Translations under genes and position numbers: made by a program
From: Acidobacteriaceae bacterium TAA 166
GTDB taxonomy: Bacteria > Acidobacteriota > Terriglobia > Terriglobales > Acidobacteriaceae
Length of the DNA stretch: 64,000 bases
Direction: 5' to 3'
Assembly: GCA_000421065.1 (NCBI GenBank)
Contig: ATWD01000002.1
Coordinates: 558,001-622,000 of the forward strand
Shown: positions 25,974 through 34,812 of the stretch, in pieces
Position numbering within the stretch: the first letter of the stretch is position 1
How the letters are laid out: the number at the start of each line of letters is the position of its first letter
Notes under the pieces: model-generated
Database searches by the model: none
What the model was told of the DNA's origin: nothing
What the model saw: the letters and a program-made list of their open reading frames with translations, nothing else

Positions 25974-26315
25974 TTAGCTCGAGGCGGCATCTTCAAACGC
26001 GCTCTCGAATGTAGTCAGTCCCTGGTTCACCTGAATCAGCTGCTGCAGACTGTTCACGCCCACCAGCTGCTGGATATACGAGTTCGGGTCCGTCGGCTGC
26101 GTGGGATCCTGGTTCTTCAGCTCCGAGACCAGAAGCGTAAGAAAGTCGTCCGATGTGATCGTCGTGTTATCACTGCTGCCTGAGTTAGAATCGCTGCCGC
26201 TTGAGCTGTCGTCCTTCGCGGATACATTCGAAGGGGATTTCGGGGTGAACGCATTTGCCACATTGGTGGCCGATGCGTGCCGGGTTGCGATTGAGTCCAA
26301 CTGCGATAGATCCAT
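25974..26315 (-). CDS. flgD: Minimal hook-capping protein FlgD
   Basis: 113 residues. After a Ser/Asp/Asn-rich stretch (about 37-52) comes the FlgD N-terminal core (DDFLTLLVSELKNQDPTQPTDPNSYIQQLVGVNSLQQLIQVNQGL). Canonical FlgD is about 220 residues with C-terminal tudor-like and Fn3-like domains; these are absent and the stop follows soon after the core. FlgD caps the growing hook. The position between fliK and flgE supports the assignment. Confidence 0.88.
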   Translation of the reverse strand: MDLSQLDSIATRHASATNVANAFTPKSPSNVSAKDDSSSGSDSNSGSSDNTTITSDDFLTLLVSELKNQDPTQPTDPNSYIQQLVGVNSLQQLIQVNQGLTTFESAFEDAASS

Positions 26316-26344
26316 TCTTTCCTCCGTGATTTGATCCTGCTCTT

Positions 26345-27985
26345 CTACGCGCGTATGCTGAGCCAGCCTCCGGCCCTTCCATGCCTGACCGATGCCCAGT
26401 CGTCTCCTCCACTTTCGTCGGCCGCCTCTTCAAGCGTCTTCGCCACAGAGCCGGATCGGGAATCTCCAGAGCCCATCATGTTCTGACTGGTTCCACGATG
26501 AGCGCCCTGCCCCCCGCTCGATAGATCGGACATGTTCATCGAGTTCGATGGAGCATGGACGACGACCGAACTTACGGTGACATGCTCCTGCTGCAAGTAG
26601 CTTGTGATCGAGGGCAACTCTCGTCGCAGCGTCTCAGCCTCCGCGTTCGAGGTCGAGGCCATCGACGCGTGCACCGTGCCGTCGGTGCCCAGCTCCGCCC
26701 TCACCTTCAGCCATCCATGCGTACCTCCAGAGACTCCCACCTCAATTGAAGTGGGGGTTGTGGTCAACGTCCTCTGCTCATCCGGCGCGTAGAGAGGGCC
26801 CGGCTGATGGGAAGACTCCCCTTGAGACTTTGCGACCGGCACGTCAGGAGAGGAGATCTTCTCGAAGGCAGCTTTTGTAACCGTACCTGTGCCGTCCTGG
26901 ATGCCTATAGCCGACGCACCATGGCCAGAGCTGTCTTGAACAAGGGTCACGTGTTCTTGCTGGGATGTGAGGCCTCGTGCCTCCCCCTCCTGAGCGAGGT
27001 TGAATGGAGGCGCGTGGCGCAGATCCGAATCGATATCCTTCTTAGCGACAGGTGCAGATTCATCAGCGGGCGAGCTCTTCTCGGCGTCCGTTGCCTTATC
27101 AGACCTCACGCGCATACGGTCTCCCGCCCGTGTTCCCTGAACTCCCACTAGAACCGGCGCTTTCTGCACCTGGTCGGGCGGATTTGTTTTGCCGGAAGGC
27201 GCAATCGCATCGATTGCTGTCGAGAGTACCGGAGCCGTCACCATTCCTTGCGAGCTGTCGCTTGCGATCTCTGTCGTCGACGTCTCCATGGACCTGTCCT
27301 GCTTTGCATGCTTAACGTGTTCCGGCTTCTTCTCACTCGTCTTGGGTTCGGTTGAGAGTGAGTTCAAATCTTCTTGAAGAAGCTCTTCCGAGAGCTTCGG
27401 CGCCAGTCTTCCCCTGGATACAGCGACTATGCACGAAGCCTCTTCAGCTGGCCTATCGGCGATCGAGCTGTTCCGCGGCTCCTGAGAGGAGATGGGCTCT
27501 TTTGTGATCTCACCTTCGGTCTCCGAAGTCTTCGCGGCCAGGGCCTTCATAAGCCCGTCTTCCTTGCCATGAGTCTGAAGTAGATCTGTCTCCTGATCCG
27601 TTTTTGACCGCTCGGGGGAGAGCTGCGCCGACACTCCTTTTCCGCTGCCTGCAAGACTTTGCTCCGCAGCCAGCTTCAGCATCGGCGCCATCTTCTCCGG
27701 CACATACTTCATCCGCTTCGCGGATGGATCCGCACCCTGCGCCCCCTTATGCCCACCTTCGATCTTCACGCCGGAGGAACCATCGTCATTCCCAAGATGA
27801 TGGATCTGGGTACCCCAGAGCGGTCCGAGGTCATCGCCGACGAACGGTTTCAGCGGCGTTTGCACCGAAACCAAACTCTCTCCAAGACGCTCGGCAAACG
27901 AAGGGATCCGCATTTCCTCCGAAGCAGCGCCCGGCGCTGTGGCGCCTCGTTTCTCCTCGGCAGCCGTGATCGTCAGAATCTTCAT
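26345..27985 (-). CDS. fliK: Flagellar hook-length control protein FliK
   Basis: Molecular ruler for the hook, 546 residues. Most of it is low-complexity polar sequence (Ser/Glu/Lys/Pro), as in FliK. A C-terminal Flg_hook-type domain is recognisable at about 420-490 (TSIEVGVSGGTHGWLKVRAEL, HASMASTSNAEAETLRRELPSI, HVTVSSVVVH). It sits between fliJ and flgD, the usual place. The start at 27985 (MKILTIT) was chosen because it has GGGAGATGGGA upstream; an in-frame start 48 bp earlier is less likely. Confidence 0.82.
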   Translation of the reverse strand: MKILTITAAEEKRGATAPGAASEEMRIPSFAERLGESLVSVQTPLKPFVGDDLGPLWGTQIHHLGNDDGSSGVKIEGGHKGAQGADPSAKRMKYVPEKMAPMLKLAAEQSLAGSGKGVSAQLSPERSKTDQETDLLQTHGKEDGLMKALAAKTSETEGEITKEPISSQEPRNSSIADRPAEEASCIVAVSRGRLAPKLSEELLQEDLNSLSTEPKTSEKKPEHVKHAKQDRSMETSTTEIASDSSQGMVTAPVLSTAIDAIAPSGKTNPPDQVQKAPVLVGVQGTRAGDRMRVRSDKATDAEKSSPADESAPVAKKDIDSDLRHAPPFNLAQEGEARGLTSQQEHVTLVQDSSGHGASAIGIQDGTGTVTKAAFEKISSPDVPVAKSQGESSHQPGPLYAPDEQRTLTTTPTSIEVGVSGGTHGWLKVRAELGTDGTVHASMASTSNAEAETLRRELPSITSYLQQEHVTVSSVVVHAPSNSMNMSDLSSGGQGAHRGTSQNMMGSGDSRSGSVAKTLEEAADESGGDDWASVRHGRAGGWLSIRA

Positions 27986-28045
27986 ACCGTCCCATCTCCC
28001 TGCATGGACAATGCACCCGGACCGCCAAACCATTCGGCGCGGAGA

Positions 28046-28513
28046 TTAGGAAATCTTCATCTCTCCGCGATCGACTCTTTCCCTGTTGCGTCTACGTGCC
28101 AGGAACCGGTCATCAGAGTCGGTCTGAAGCCTTCGCTCTTCGACAGACGTCTCATATCTCTTCTCCGCATCCACGAGGCTCTGCATGCGCTCACTCCACA
28201 AGCGACTCCCCAGATACCTCGTATGCGCGGCTTCACTTAGATTTTTCTTCTCGTTGAAGATCGGTTCCAGCTGAATCCTTCGACGGGTTGCCATCTCTTC
28301 TTTCGCCGACATGGCCGATCTCCCCAGGCGATCTTCCTGTTCCACCGCATCTCGTTCTGCTGCTCGCGCCTGCATCTCAGCCTTCGCCTCGGCTCCGATG
28401 GCGTTCTCCACCACGGACGTCTCAGCTGAGCTCACCCTCGCTTCAATCGAATGGATCTCCTCAATCAGGGAGTACACGGCGCTGAGACGTTTCAGGGCAG
28501 CCAGACGCTCCAT
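28046..28513 (-). CDS. fliJ: Flagellar export chaperone FliJ
   Basis: 155-residue protein that appears almost wholly helical and coiled-coil (LAALKRLSAVYSLIEEIHSIEARVSSAETSV, then long Glu/Arg/Ala stretches), as expected for FliJ, which binds the FliI hexamer and recycles chaperones. It starts 2 bp after fliI. Assignment rests on position and coiled-coil character. Confidence 0.8.
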   Translation of the reverse strand: MERLAALKRLSAVYSLIEEIHSIEARVSSAETSVVENAIGAEAKAEMQARAAERDAVEQEDRLGRSAMSAKEEMATRRRIQLEPIFNEKKNLSEAAHTRYLGSRLWSERMQSLVDAEKRYETSVEERRLQTDSDDRFLARRRNRERVDRGEMKIS

Positions 28514-28515
28514 CG

Positions 28516-29847
28516 CTAGATCTCCATCGCGGTGAGCTGCTCCACCGTCTCCTCAAGCCCAGCCCGTTCCATGCTCTTCTGCTCCAGAAAGGCCCGCAGC
28601 GTCGGGAGCGCTCTTAGCGCCCGGTCGAGTTCGGCATCGGCTCCAGCCTTATACGCTCCGATTCGAATCAGGTCCTCCGACCGTGCGTGTGCTGACAGCA
28701 GCCTGCGCACCAGGCCCGCTCGTTCTCTGTGCTCCCGGCTGGTCACCGCAGGCATCAGGCGGCTCAGGGAGTCGAGTACATTGACCGGCGGATACCATCC
28801 CGCCGACGCCATCGCCCGGGAGAGGACCACATGCCCGTCCACATACGAACGCACGGAGTCGACTACTGGATCCTGCTGGTCGTCGCCCTCCATCAGGACC
28901 GTATAAAAGGCCGTTACACTGCCACGCTCAAAGTTGCCGGCTCGTTCCACCAGCCTTGCCAGACGCGCGAAGACCGATGGTGTATATCCCTTCGTGGCTG
29001 GAGGCTCCCCCGCGGCCAGGCCGATCTCCCGCGCGGCCATCGCATAACGCGTCAACGAATCCAGCACCAGCAGCACATGCTTTCCTTGAGAAGCATAGAA
29101 CTCGGCGACCGCAGTCGCAGCTAGGGCCGCCCTCATCCGCAGGAGTGGACTTTGATCCGAGCTCGACACCAGCACAACCGACCGTTGAAGCCCCTCCTCT
29201 CCAAGGGACTCTTCGACGAACTCGCGAACCTCGCGGCCGCGCTCTCCCACCAGGCCGACGACCGTAATATCCGCCGCCGTGTTGCGCGTCATCATTCCAA
29301 TCAGAGTGCTCTTGCCTACCCCGGAGCCACCGAAGATCCCGATTCGCTGGCCTCGGCCCACGGTCAGCATTCCATCCAGCACCCGGATCCCGGTACTCAT
29401 CGGCTCCTTGATGGGGACCCTCTCCAGCGGATGAGGCATCGCTCCCTCCAGCGGCCACAGCATCCTCATACGAGGAGGGGGCATGCCATCCAATGGATGC
29501 CCGAGCGCGTTCAGGATCCTGCCCTGCAGCTGCTCCCCGACAGCAATGCCTGGAGCGCCTCCCAGCGACTGCAGCGTATCGCCATAACGAATGCCGCGCG
29601 TCGCCTCCAGCGGCATCGCCAGCACGTGGCGCCCACGAAATCCGATCACCTCGGCGCGGTGACGGTGTCCCTCGGAGTCAAGGATCTCGCAGCACTCGCC
29701 GACCGAACACAACGGTCCTTCCGACTCCACGGTCTGGTCATTGGCTTCAATGACACGACCACTCCATCTCCACGAAGGCCGCTCCGCCAACCGCACGAAG
29801 TAAGGTGTCAGGGACGAGTTCAACGCCGGGATAGCCTCCATCATCAC
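28516..29847 (-). CDS. fliI: Flagellum-specific ATPase FliI
   Basis: Export ATPase, 443 residues. It has Walker A (GGSGVGKSTLIGMM, about 165-178) and Walker B (VLLVLDSLTRYAMAAREIGLAAGEPPATKGYTPSVFA), the latter including the conserved ATPase loop. VGLVGERGREVREF and YVDGHVVLSRAMASAGWYPPVNVLDSLSRLM are family signatures. Three consecutive ATGs overlap the fliH stop, so coupling is likely. Confidence 0.96.
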   Translation of the reverse strand: MMMEAIPALNSSLTPYFVRLAERPSWRWSGRVIEANDQTVESEGPLCSVGECCEILDSEGHRHRAEVIGFRGRHVLAMPLEATRGIRYGDTLQSLGGAPGIAVGEQLQGRILNALGHPLDGMPPPRMRMLWPLEGAMPHPLERVPIKEPMSTGIRVLDGMLTVGRGQRIGIFGGSGVGKSTLIGMMTRNTAADITVVGLVGERGREVREFVEESLGEEGLQRSVVLVSSSDQSPLLRMRAALAATAVAEFYASQGKHVLLVLDSLTRYAMAAREIGLAAGEPPATKGYTPSVFARLARLVERAGNFERGSVTAFYTVLMEGDDQQDPVVDSVRSYVDGHVVLSRAMASAGWYPPVNVLDSLSRLMPAVTSREHRERAGLVRRLLSAHARSEDLIRIGAYKAGADAELDRALRALPTLRAFLEQKSMERAGLEETVEQLTAMEI

Positions 29848-30539
29848 GCGGGCCTTTGTTGCAACAGATCGAAGAATCCCTTCTCGATCTCTTCCATCTG
29901 CGCCTTGATTCCGAGCTCGACGCGTCCCACGCCGGTCTCAAGCACGCAGTCGCCTTCTTCGATCCCAGGATCACCCTCTACGGTGATCTTCAGCTGATTT
30001 TCGGTGCGGATGCGATCCCACGCATCCACCTGGCTCTCCGGAACCCGCAACGCCGCGGTACTGTTCTCATGCAGCTGTTCAAGGGCCACCCTTACAGCGC
30101 CGCGCAATAAAAGAGGATCGAGCGAGACCTCGCGATGGAGCACACGAGCCGCAACTGCAAGCGCCAGCCTCACCACCTCACCCTCCACCTGGGTGAAGTA
30201 TCTCGTTCGTTCGTCGTTGAACCTCTTCGCGGCCGCGGCGATCAGCTCACGCTCCCGCGCCAGCCTCTCCTCAAACTCGCTCTCCAGCTCCGAGCGCATC
30301 TCCACGCGCGCCTGCTGACGAGCCTTTTCCACCTGCTGCTCATTGGTCTCGGTCTGCAGACGCAATCTCTGTTCAAGCTCCGCGAGAGGATCGACCCAAG
30401 TCGTCTCTTCCGCAGGGATAGGCTCTTCCGCAGCTTCACCCTCACGATGTTCGTCGATATCTTCAAACTCAAGCGGGATCACCGTTCGAGCTTCGACTCC
30501 CATTTCGTCTGCCAACACTTCAGACTGCAAGATCATCAT
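29844..30539 (-). CDS. fliH: Flagellar assembly protein FliH
   Basis: 231 residues; negative regulator and stator of FliI. The central part is Glu/Arg/Gln-rich coiled coil (LEQRLRLQTETNEQQVEKARQQ). The C-terminal domain has VVRLALAVAARVLHREVSLDPLLLRGAVRVALEQL and a V-type-ATPase E-subunit-like end (EEGDCVLETGVGRVELGIKAQMEEI). It overlaps fliG by 20 bp and fliI by 4 bp. Confidence 0.9.
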   Translation of the reverse strand: MMILQSEVLADEMGVEARTVIPLEFEDIDEHREGEAAEEPIPAEETTWVDPLAELEQRLRLQTETNEQQVEKARQQARVEMRSELESEFEERLARERELIAAAAKRFNDERTRYFTQVEGEVVRLALAVAARVLHREVSLDPLLLRGAVRVALEQLHENSTAALRVPESQVDAWDRIRTENQLKITVEGDPGIEEGDCVLETGVGRVELGIKAQMEEIEKGFFDLLQQRPA

Positions 30540-31608
30540 CGGCTCCCATCTTTAGCACCATCTTGCCCTCGCTCTCCAGCTGCCGGGCCAACGCAAGGAG
30601 CTCCTGTTGGGCCAGGCCCACGTCCTTCATACGCACAGGCCCCATCACATCCATGTCTTCCTTCATCATCTCGACGGCGCGAGAGCTCATGGCCTTGAAC
30701 AGATGCGCCTTCAGATTCTCCCGGCCTCCCTTAAGAGCCATCGCCAGAACTCGCTTATCGGCAGCGGCAATTAGCTCGCGGATGCTCTCCGGCGGCACCG
30801 TCAACAGATCTTCGAAGGTGAACATCAGATTGCGGATTCCAATGGCGAGCTTCGGCTCCTCCTGTTCTATCTCCTCAAGGATGCCCTTGCTCGCCGTCTG
30901 GTCCACACAGTTCAGGAGGTCCGCCACCGCCTTGAAGCCGGAGTAGGATTTGCGCCCCCCGTTGCCCATGCCCTCCATTCGCTGATGCAGAACAAGAGCA
31001 ACCTTCTGCGCCATCTCCGGCGAGAACTGCCGCATCTCCGCCAGTCGCTTCACGACATCTACACGAACCGGCTGCTGCAACTGCATTAGGATCGTCGATC
31101 CCTTCTTCGCATCGACGTGCGCGAGCACCAGGGCGATCGTCTGCGGATGTTCATTCTCGAGAAATTTACCCAGCTGCTGCGGATCCATCTTCTGGACCAC
31201 CGCCATATCGCCGTTGGCCTGGTCCCGCAGACGCCGCACCTGCGCCAGCATAGCCTCCGCCTTCGCTGCGCCGAAGGCCTCGGTCAGGACGCGCAGAGCG
31301 TAATCCGGTCCTCCGCGGACCATATACTGCTGGGTCTCGAGAAGACCATAAAACTCGGTCAGCACTTGAGTCAGATGCTGCGCTCGAATCTCGCCCAGGC
31401 GCGTAATCTCCTCGGTGATGCGATGAGCGTCCGTCTCTGAGAGGCCCTGAAAGATCACCTTCGCGAGATCGTCCCCCAGAGCCACCATCAGGATCGCCGC
31501 CTTCCGGATCCCGGGAGCATCCAGAGGCTCGAAGCCGGAGTGCTCCGGAAGCATCAACGGCAGCTTCTGTCCCGCCTGTCCATTCAACTTCTGTCCCCGT
31601 TGCACCAT
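30520..31608 (-). CDS. fliG: Flagellar motor switch protein FliG
   Basis: C-ring torque protein, 362 residues. Signatures are GIRKAAILMVALGDDLAKVIFQGL (N-domain), LGKFLENEHPQTIALVLAHV (EHPQ motif), MAQKVALVLHQRM and a C-terminal charged helix region (IRELIAAADKRVLAMALKG, SSRAVEMMKEDMDVMGPVRMKDV). The start at 31608 overlaps the fliF stop by one base (TGATG) with GAGGGG upstream; longer in-frame starts inside fliF are rejected. Confidence 0.95.
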   Translation of the reverse strand: MVQRGQKLNGQAGQKLPLMLPEHSGFEPLDAPGIRKAAILMVALGDDLAKVIFQGLSETDAHRITEEITRLGEIRAQHLTQVLTEFYGLLETQQYMVRGGPDYALRVLTEAFGAAKAEAMLAQVRRLRDQANGDMAVVQKMDPQQLGKFLENEHPQTIALVLAHVDAKKGSTILMQLQQPVRVDVVKRLAEMRQFSPEMAQKVALVLHQRMEGMGNGGRKSYSGFKAVADLLNCVDQTASKGILEEIEQEEPKLAIGIRNLMFTFEDLLTVPPESIRELIAAADKRVLAMALKGGRENLKAHLFKAMSSRAVEMMKEDMDVMGPVRMKDVGLAQQELLALARQLESEGKMVLKMGADDDLAV

Positions 31609-33389
31609 CAGTTCCCCTCTTCCGGCGAGCCGATCCACGCCTCGATCAATCGAGTGCTCTGCACCGGCTCCCGGCGAATGTGTTCGGCCACCTGAGCGAA
31701 GATCCCCTGCGTCTGTGCCTGCGCCTTCGTCACCGACGGAAGGAGCAGCGACGTCGTCGTCTCCTCCGACGGATCGACGCCAGCTTCCCCTTCGAGCGAG
31801 GCCACCTCATGGGGCGCAGGCAACAGCGCGGGCTCCCGTAGCGTTGCGACCACCTGCCGCGCCATCGGACGCAGCACGCAGAGCACCAGCAACACCCCGC
31901 AAAGCCCAAGGATCAATGTCCTTCCCAATCCCGGCTGGGTGCGCACCAGCGTGCGCGCCTGATCCATGACCTGCTCAAGTACGGGAGGCTTCGCATCGGC
32001 GGAGTTCGAGCTGAAGCTGATATTTTCGACCACCACCTGATCACCGCGTTTCATATCAAATCCAACCGCCGCCTGGGCGAGCTGCTCCAGGCGCCTCATC
32101 TCTTCCTGGCTTCGCGGCTTCCACGCCATGTGCTGCGACTTTCCGGAGCCCTCCACCTGGCCGCGATCATTTACGACGACTGCGGCGGTAACCCTGCGAA
32201 CGCGCCCCGGACCTTCCTCGGTGCGCATCGTGTGCTTGGTCACGCCGTAGGTGCCGTTCTCCTCACGAAGACTCTGTCCTGCTGCAGAGCCCTGCTGCGG
32301 ATACACCGGAAGCGCCTCCTTCTGCAACAGTGGAGGTACGCCAGGCGCAGTAGCCGCCTCCGAACCCTGGACCGCGCCTGCGGGCGCTCCCGCCGGCGAG
32401 TTGCTGGCCGTTCCAGGAACTCCGGCCGCCTTCTGTGCAGGCTGCGAGGTCTGTTCGCTCTTCTGCAGGCTCAAAGTCGCGGATTGATTGGGATCGTAGA
32501 CCTCATCCGTCCGCACCTCGGAGCCCTGGTCATAGCTCATGTTCACCGTGGCCCGCACATTGTCATGGCCGGCCAGGGGCTCGAGCATCGCCACCAGCTT
32601 GGCCTCCATCTCTTGCTCGACATCGGCCGCCACAGCGTTCTTCGATCGCGGCTTGAGATTCGCGCGACCATCGGCATCCACAAGATTGACGTCCTCAGGA
32701 CTCAGGCCGTCGACCGCTCCCGCGACCAGGCTGCGAATCCCATCTGCCTGCTCCTCTCCCAACGTGGAGCGCTTCAGCTTCATCACCACCGAAGCCTTCG
32801 CCGCCTTCTCCTCGCTCGAGAAGAGAGACTGCTTCGGCAGCACCAGGTGTACGCGCGCGGAGCGTACCACGCCGAGCGTCTCGATGGTATGCTCCAGCTC
32901 TCCCTCGAGCGCCCGCTGATAGTTCACCCTCTCATCGAACTCGCTTCCCACCCAGTTCGGCTTGTCGAAGATCTCGAACCCAAGCCGTCCCGTCTGCGGC
33001 ATTCCCTTGGTCGCGATCTCAATCCGGGCCTTGTCCAGCATCTCCGACGGAACCTGAACCCCGCCTCCATCAGGCGTCGATTGATAAGGAATTCCAGCCG
33101 CCCCCAGCTCCTGTTCGACCTGTTGAACGTCCTTGCCGTCCAATCCAGTAAACAGGGTCTTCCAATCTCTCTGCCCCGCATACCAGGCCATCGCCGTCCC
33201 CATCGCCGCGATGAACACGGCGGCAGCCAGCATCCACGTTCGCCTATTGGCGGGCATCGCCATGATCTTATCCCGCATGGACGCGACCGCCGCTACTGCT
33301 TTCCCGGCGATGTTGCCGCTTGCCGGATTCACTGTCACCGGAGCCGGTCTCTCGAGTCCCGTGCTCTCTTGCTGTCCTGTCTCAGCCAT
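31608..33389 (-). CDS. fliF: Flagellar MS-ring protein FliF
   Basis: 593 residues with two transmembrane helices (about 51-67, MLAAAVFIAAMGTAMAW; about 489-507, LILGLCGVLLVLCVLRPM). The periplasmic domain has KTLFTGLDGKDVQQVEQELGAAGIPYQ and VRSARVHLVLPKQSLF (ring-building motifs). A low-complexity Ala/Pro/Gly segment spans about 325-370. The cytosolic tail would bind FliG. It follows fliE by 59 bp. Confidence 0.95.
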   Translation of the reverse strand: MAETGQQESTGLERPAPVTVNPASGNIAGKAVAAVASMRDKIMAMPANRRTWMLAAAVFIAAMGTAMAWYAGQRDWKTLFTGLDGKDVQQVEQELGAAGIPYQSTPDGGGVQVPSEMLDKARIEIATKGMPQTGRLGFEIFDKPNWVGSEFDERVNYQRALEGELEHTIETLGVVRSARVHLVLPKQSLFSSEEKAAKASVVMKLKRSTLGEEQADGIRSLVAGAVDGLSPEDVNLVDADGRANLKPRSKNAVAADVEQEMEAKLVAMLEPLAGHDNVRATVNMSYDQGSEVRTDEVYDPNQSATLSLQKSEQTSQPAQKAAGVPGTASNSPAGAPAGAVQGSEAATAPGVPPLLQKEALPVYPQQGSAAGQSLREENGTYGVTKHTMRTEEGPGRVRRVTAAVVVNDRGQVEGSGKSQHMAWKPRSQEEMRRLEQLAQAAVGFDMKRGDQVVVENISFSSNSADAKPPVLEQVMDQARTLVRTQPGLGRTLILGLCGVLLVLCVLRPMARQVVATLREPALLPAPHEVASLEGEAGVDPSEETTTSLLLPSVTKAQAQTQGIFAQVAEHIRREPVQSTRLIEAWIGSPEEGN

Positions 33390-33448
33390 CCTGTCCGCTC
33401 GCTCTCACCATCTCTTGGAGTGCTTGATCTTTCCTGAGCCTCGGGCCC

Positions 33449-33775
33449 CTAAAACTGCATGCCCATCATCTGCTGATAAGCTCCGACGGCCTTGTTCCGC
33501 ACCTGCAGCGACAGCTCGAAGGCCATGTTCGCCTTCTGGGTTGCGATCATCGCCTGATGAACGTCCACCCCCTGTCCACTCAGCAGGCCGGTCACGGTCG
33601 ATGAAGCCTGATCGTCCAGCTCTTTTGTCTGTTCGACCATCGAATGCAAAAGACCCGCGAATGGAGTTCCGTTCTCCGCCTGGTTCTCTCCGTTCCCTAC
33701 ACCCCAGCTCTGCGATGACATCGAGCCCATCCCGCTCACCCCAGATACTGCAGCCCCCATCGAAACGTCGCTCAT
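33449..33775 (-). CDS. fliE: Flagellar hook-basal body complex protein FliE
   Basis: 108-residue MS-ring/rod junction protein. The C-terminal half GQGVDVHQAMIATQKANMAFELSLQVRNKAVGAYQQMMGMQF in outline is the FliE signature; the N-terminus is Ser/Gly/Met-rich. ATG 33775 (MSDVSMG) is preferred over an upstream in-frame ATG because of the GAGGTGAGGAG before it. Confidence 0.92.
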   Translation of the reverse strand: MSDVSMGAAVSGVSGMGSMSSQSWGVGNGENQAENGTPFAGLLHSMVEQTKELDDQASSTVTGLLSGQGVDVHQAMIATQKANMAFELSLQVRNKAVGAYQQMMGMQF

Positions 33776-33828
33776 CTCCTCACCTCGCACAAAAAATGCA
33801 CTGCAAAAGATCCATTACTTCAAAATGT

Positions 33829-34332
33829 CTACTTCAAAATGTCGAGCGAGGAAGAGATCATGCTCTTCTCCGCCTGTACCGCAGAGGTATTCATCCCATA
33901 CGACCGCGTCGCACCCATCAGATCCACCATCTCGGTCAATGGATTGATGTCGGGATAAGACACATATCCATCCGGCCCCGCGTCCGGATGATCCGGATCG
34001 AACCGGCGCAACGGAGCACTGTTATCTGCCATCACACCCGTCACGGCGACGCCTCCCGGAGTGCTCTTGGCCGCCGTCAATCCCTCCCCGAACAGCGATC
34101 CTCCCCCAAGAGAAGGAAGGCCGTTGCCGACCAGATGACTGACCAGCGAATGCTGAAAGCCCTGGCTGCCATTGTCCTCGGCCTCAAAGACCACATGGTG
34201 CCTCTGGTAGGGACCGCCCTCCGGCGTGCGCGTCGTCTCCGCATTCGCCATGTTCGAGGCCACCACCTCGGCCCGCACCCTCTCCGCCTTGAGGGCCGAA
34301 GAGCTCACATCCATCACCCCAAACAGATTCAT
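33829..34332 (-). CDS. flgC: Flagellar proximal rod protein FlgC
   Basis: Rod protein with the N-terminal motif MNLFGVMDVSSSALKAERVRAEVVASNMANAETTRTPEGGPYQRH in outline and C-terminal NPLTEMVDLMGATRSYGMNTSAVQAEKSMISSSLDIL. 167 residues, slightly longer than usual because of a Gly/Ser-rich middle. It starts 3 bp after flgB. Confidence 0.94.
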   Translation of the reverse strand: MNLFGVMDVSSSALKAERVRAEVVASNMANAETTRTPEGGPYQRHHVVFEAEDNGSQGFQHSLVSHLVGNGLPSLGGGSLFGEGLTAAKSTPGGVAVTGVMADNSAPLRRFDPDHPDAGPDGYVSYPDINPLTEMVDLMGATRSYGMNTSAVQAEKSMISSSLDILK

Positions 34333-34335
34333 CGC

Positions 34336-34695
34336 TTACTTCGCCTCCGCATGAATCGCACTCATCACCATCGAGTACTCGCTCTTCAACAACTGAACGC
34401 CAAGTTTGAACTGCAGCTGCGCCTTGGCCAGCTGCACTCCCTCGCGATCCATCGAGACATTGTTGCCATCCGGGCGGGCCACCAGACCGTTGACCTCCTG
34501 CGCTTCGGCCTTCGCCTGGTCCGGCGCATCCAGCGTCTTCATCTGCCGCGCAAGCTCCTGCTCGAAGTCGAATCCCTTGGTCCTGTATCCGGGCGTATCG
34601 ACGTTCGCCATGTTCTCCGCCGTGAGCTTCATCTGCTCCGTCGACAGATCCAGGTAGTGCGTCAAAGCATCGCTCAAAGGTGTCGTTACCCGCAT
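34336..34695 (-). CDS. flgB: Flagellar proximal rod protein FlgB
   Basis: 119-residue rod protein and first gene of the operon. LSTEQMKLTAENMANVDTPGYRTKGFDFEQELARQM is the diagnostic N-terminal region. ATG 34695 (MRVTTPL) has GGAGG at ideal spacing, so the ATG 15 bp upstream is not used. A sigma-54-type promoter match lies directly upstream. Confidence 0.93.
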   Translation of the reverse strand: MRVTTPLSDALTHYLDLSTEQMKLTAENMANVDTPGYRTKGFDFEQELARQMKTLDAPDQAKAEAQEVNGLVARPDGNNVSMDREGVQLAKAQLQFKLGVQLLKSEYSMVMSAIHAEAK

Positions 34696-34717
34696 CACAA
34701 ACCTCCACACTTACCTA

Positions 34718-34735
34718 GTGCATCTCACAAGCCAA
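34718..34735 (-). promoter_or_regulatory. Sigma-54 (-24/-12) promoter of the flgB operon
   Basis: Minus-strand TTGGC-N8-TGCA, with GG (34733-34732) and GC (34721-34720) exactly ten bases apart, as sigma-54 RNA polymerase needs. The expected transcription start near 34708 leaves a 13-nt leader holding the GGAGG of flgB. The preceding gene encodes a sigma-54 activator, which supports the call. The -24 element overlaps the T-run of that gene's terminator. Confidence 0.65.
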
Positions 34736-34764
34736 AAAAAGAGCGCTCATGATGAGAGCGCTCT
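34734..34764 (-). terminator. Rho-independent terminator of the regulator operon
   Basis: A 9-bp stem (AGAGCGCTC / GAGCGCTCT) with a 7-nt loop, followed on the minus strand by seven Ts (34740-34734). It lies about 50 bp past the stop of the sigma-54 activator gene and just before the flgB promoter. Confidence 0.85.
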
Positions 34765-34812
34765 AAGTGACTGACTTGAACAGCTGCTTTTCACCGCAGC
34801 TGCGACGAAGAA

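Noticed and set aside
33133-34752. 539-codon plus-strand frame across fliF, fliE, flgC and flgB
   Set aside because: It runs antisense through four recognisable genes and is His/Arg-rich without domains.
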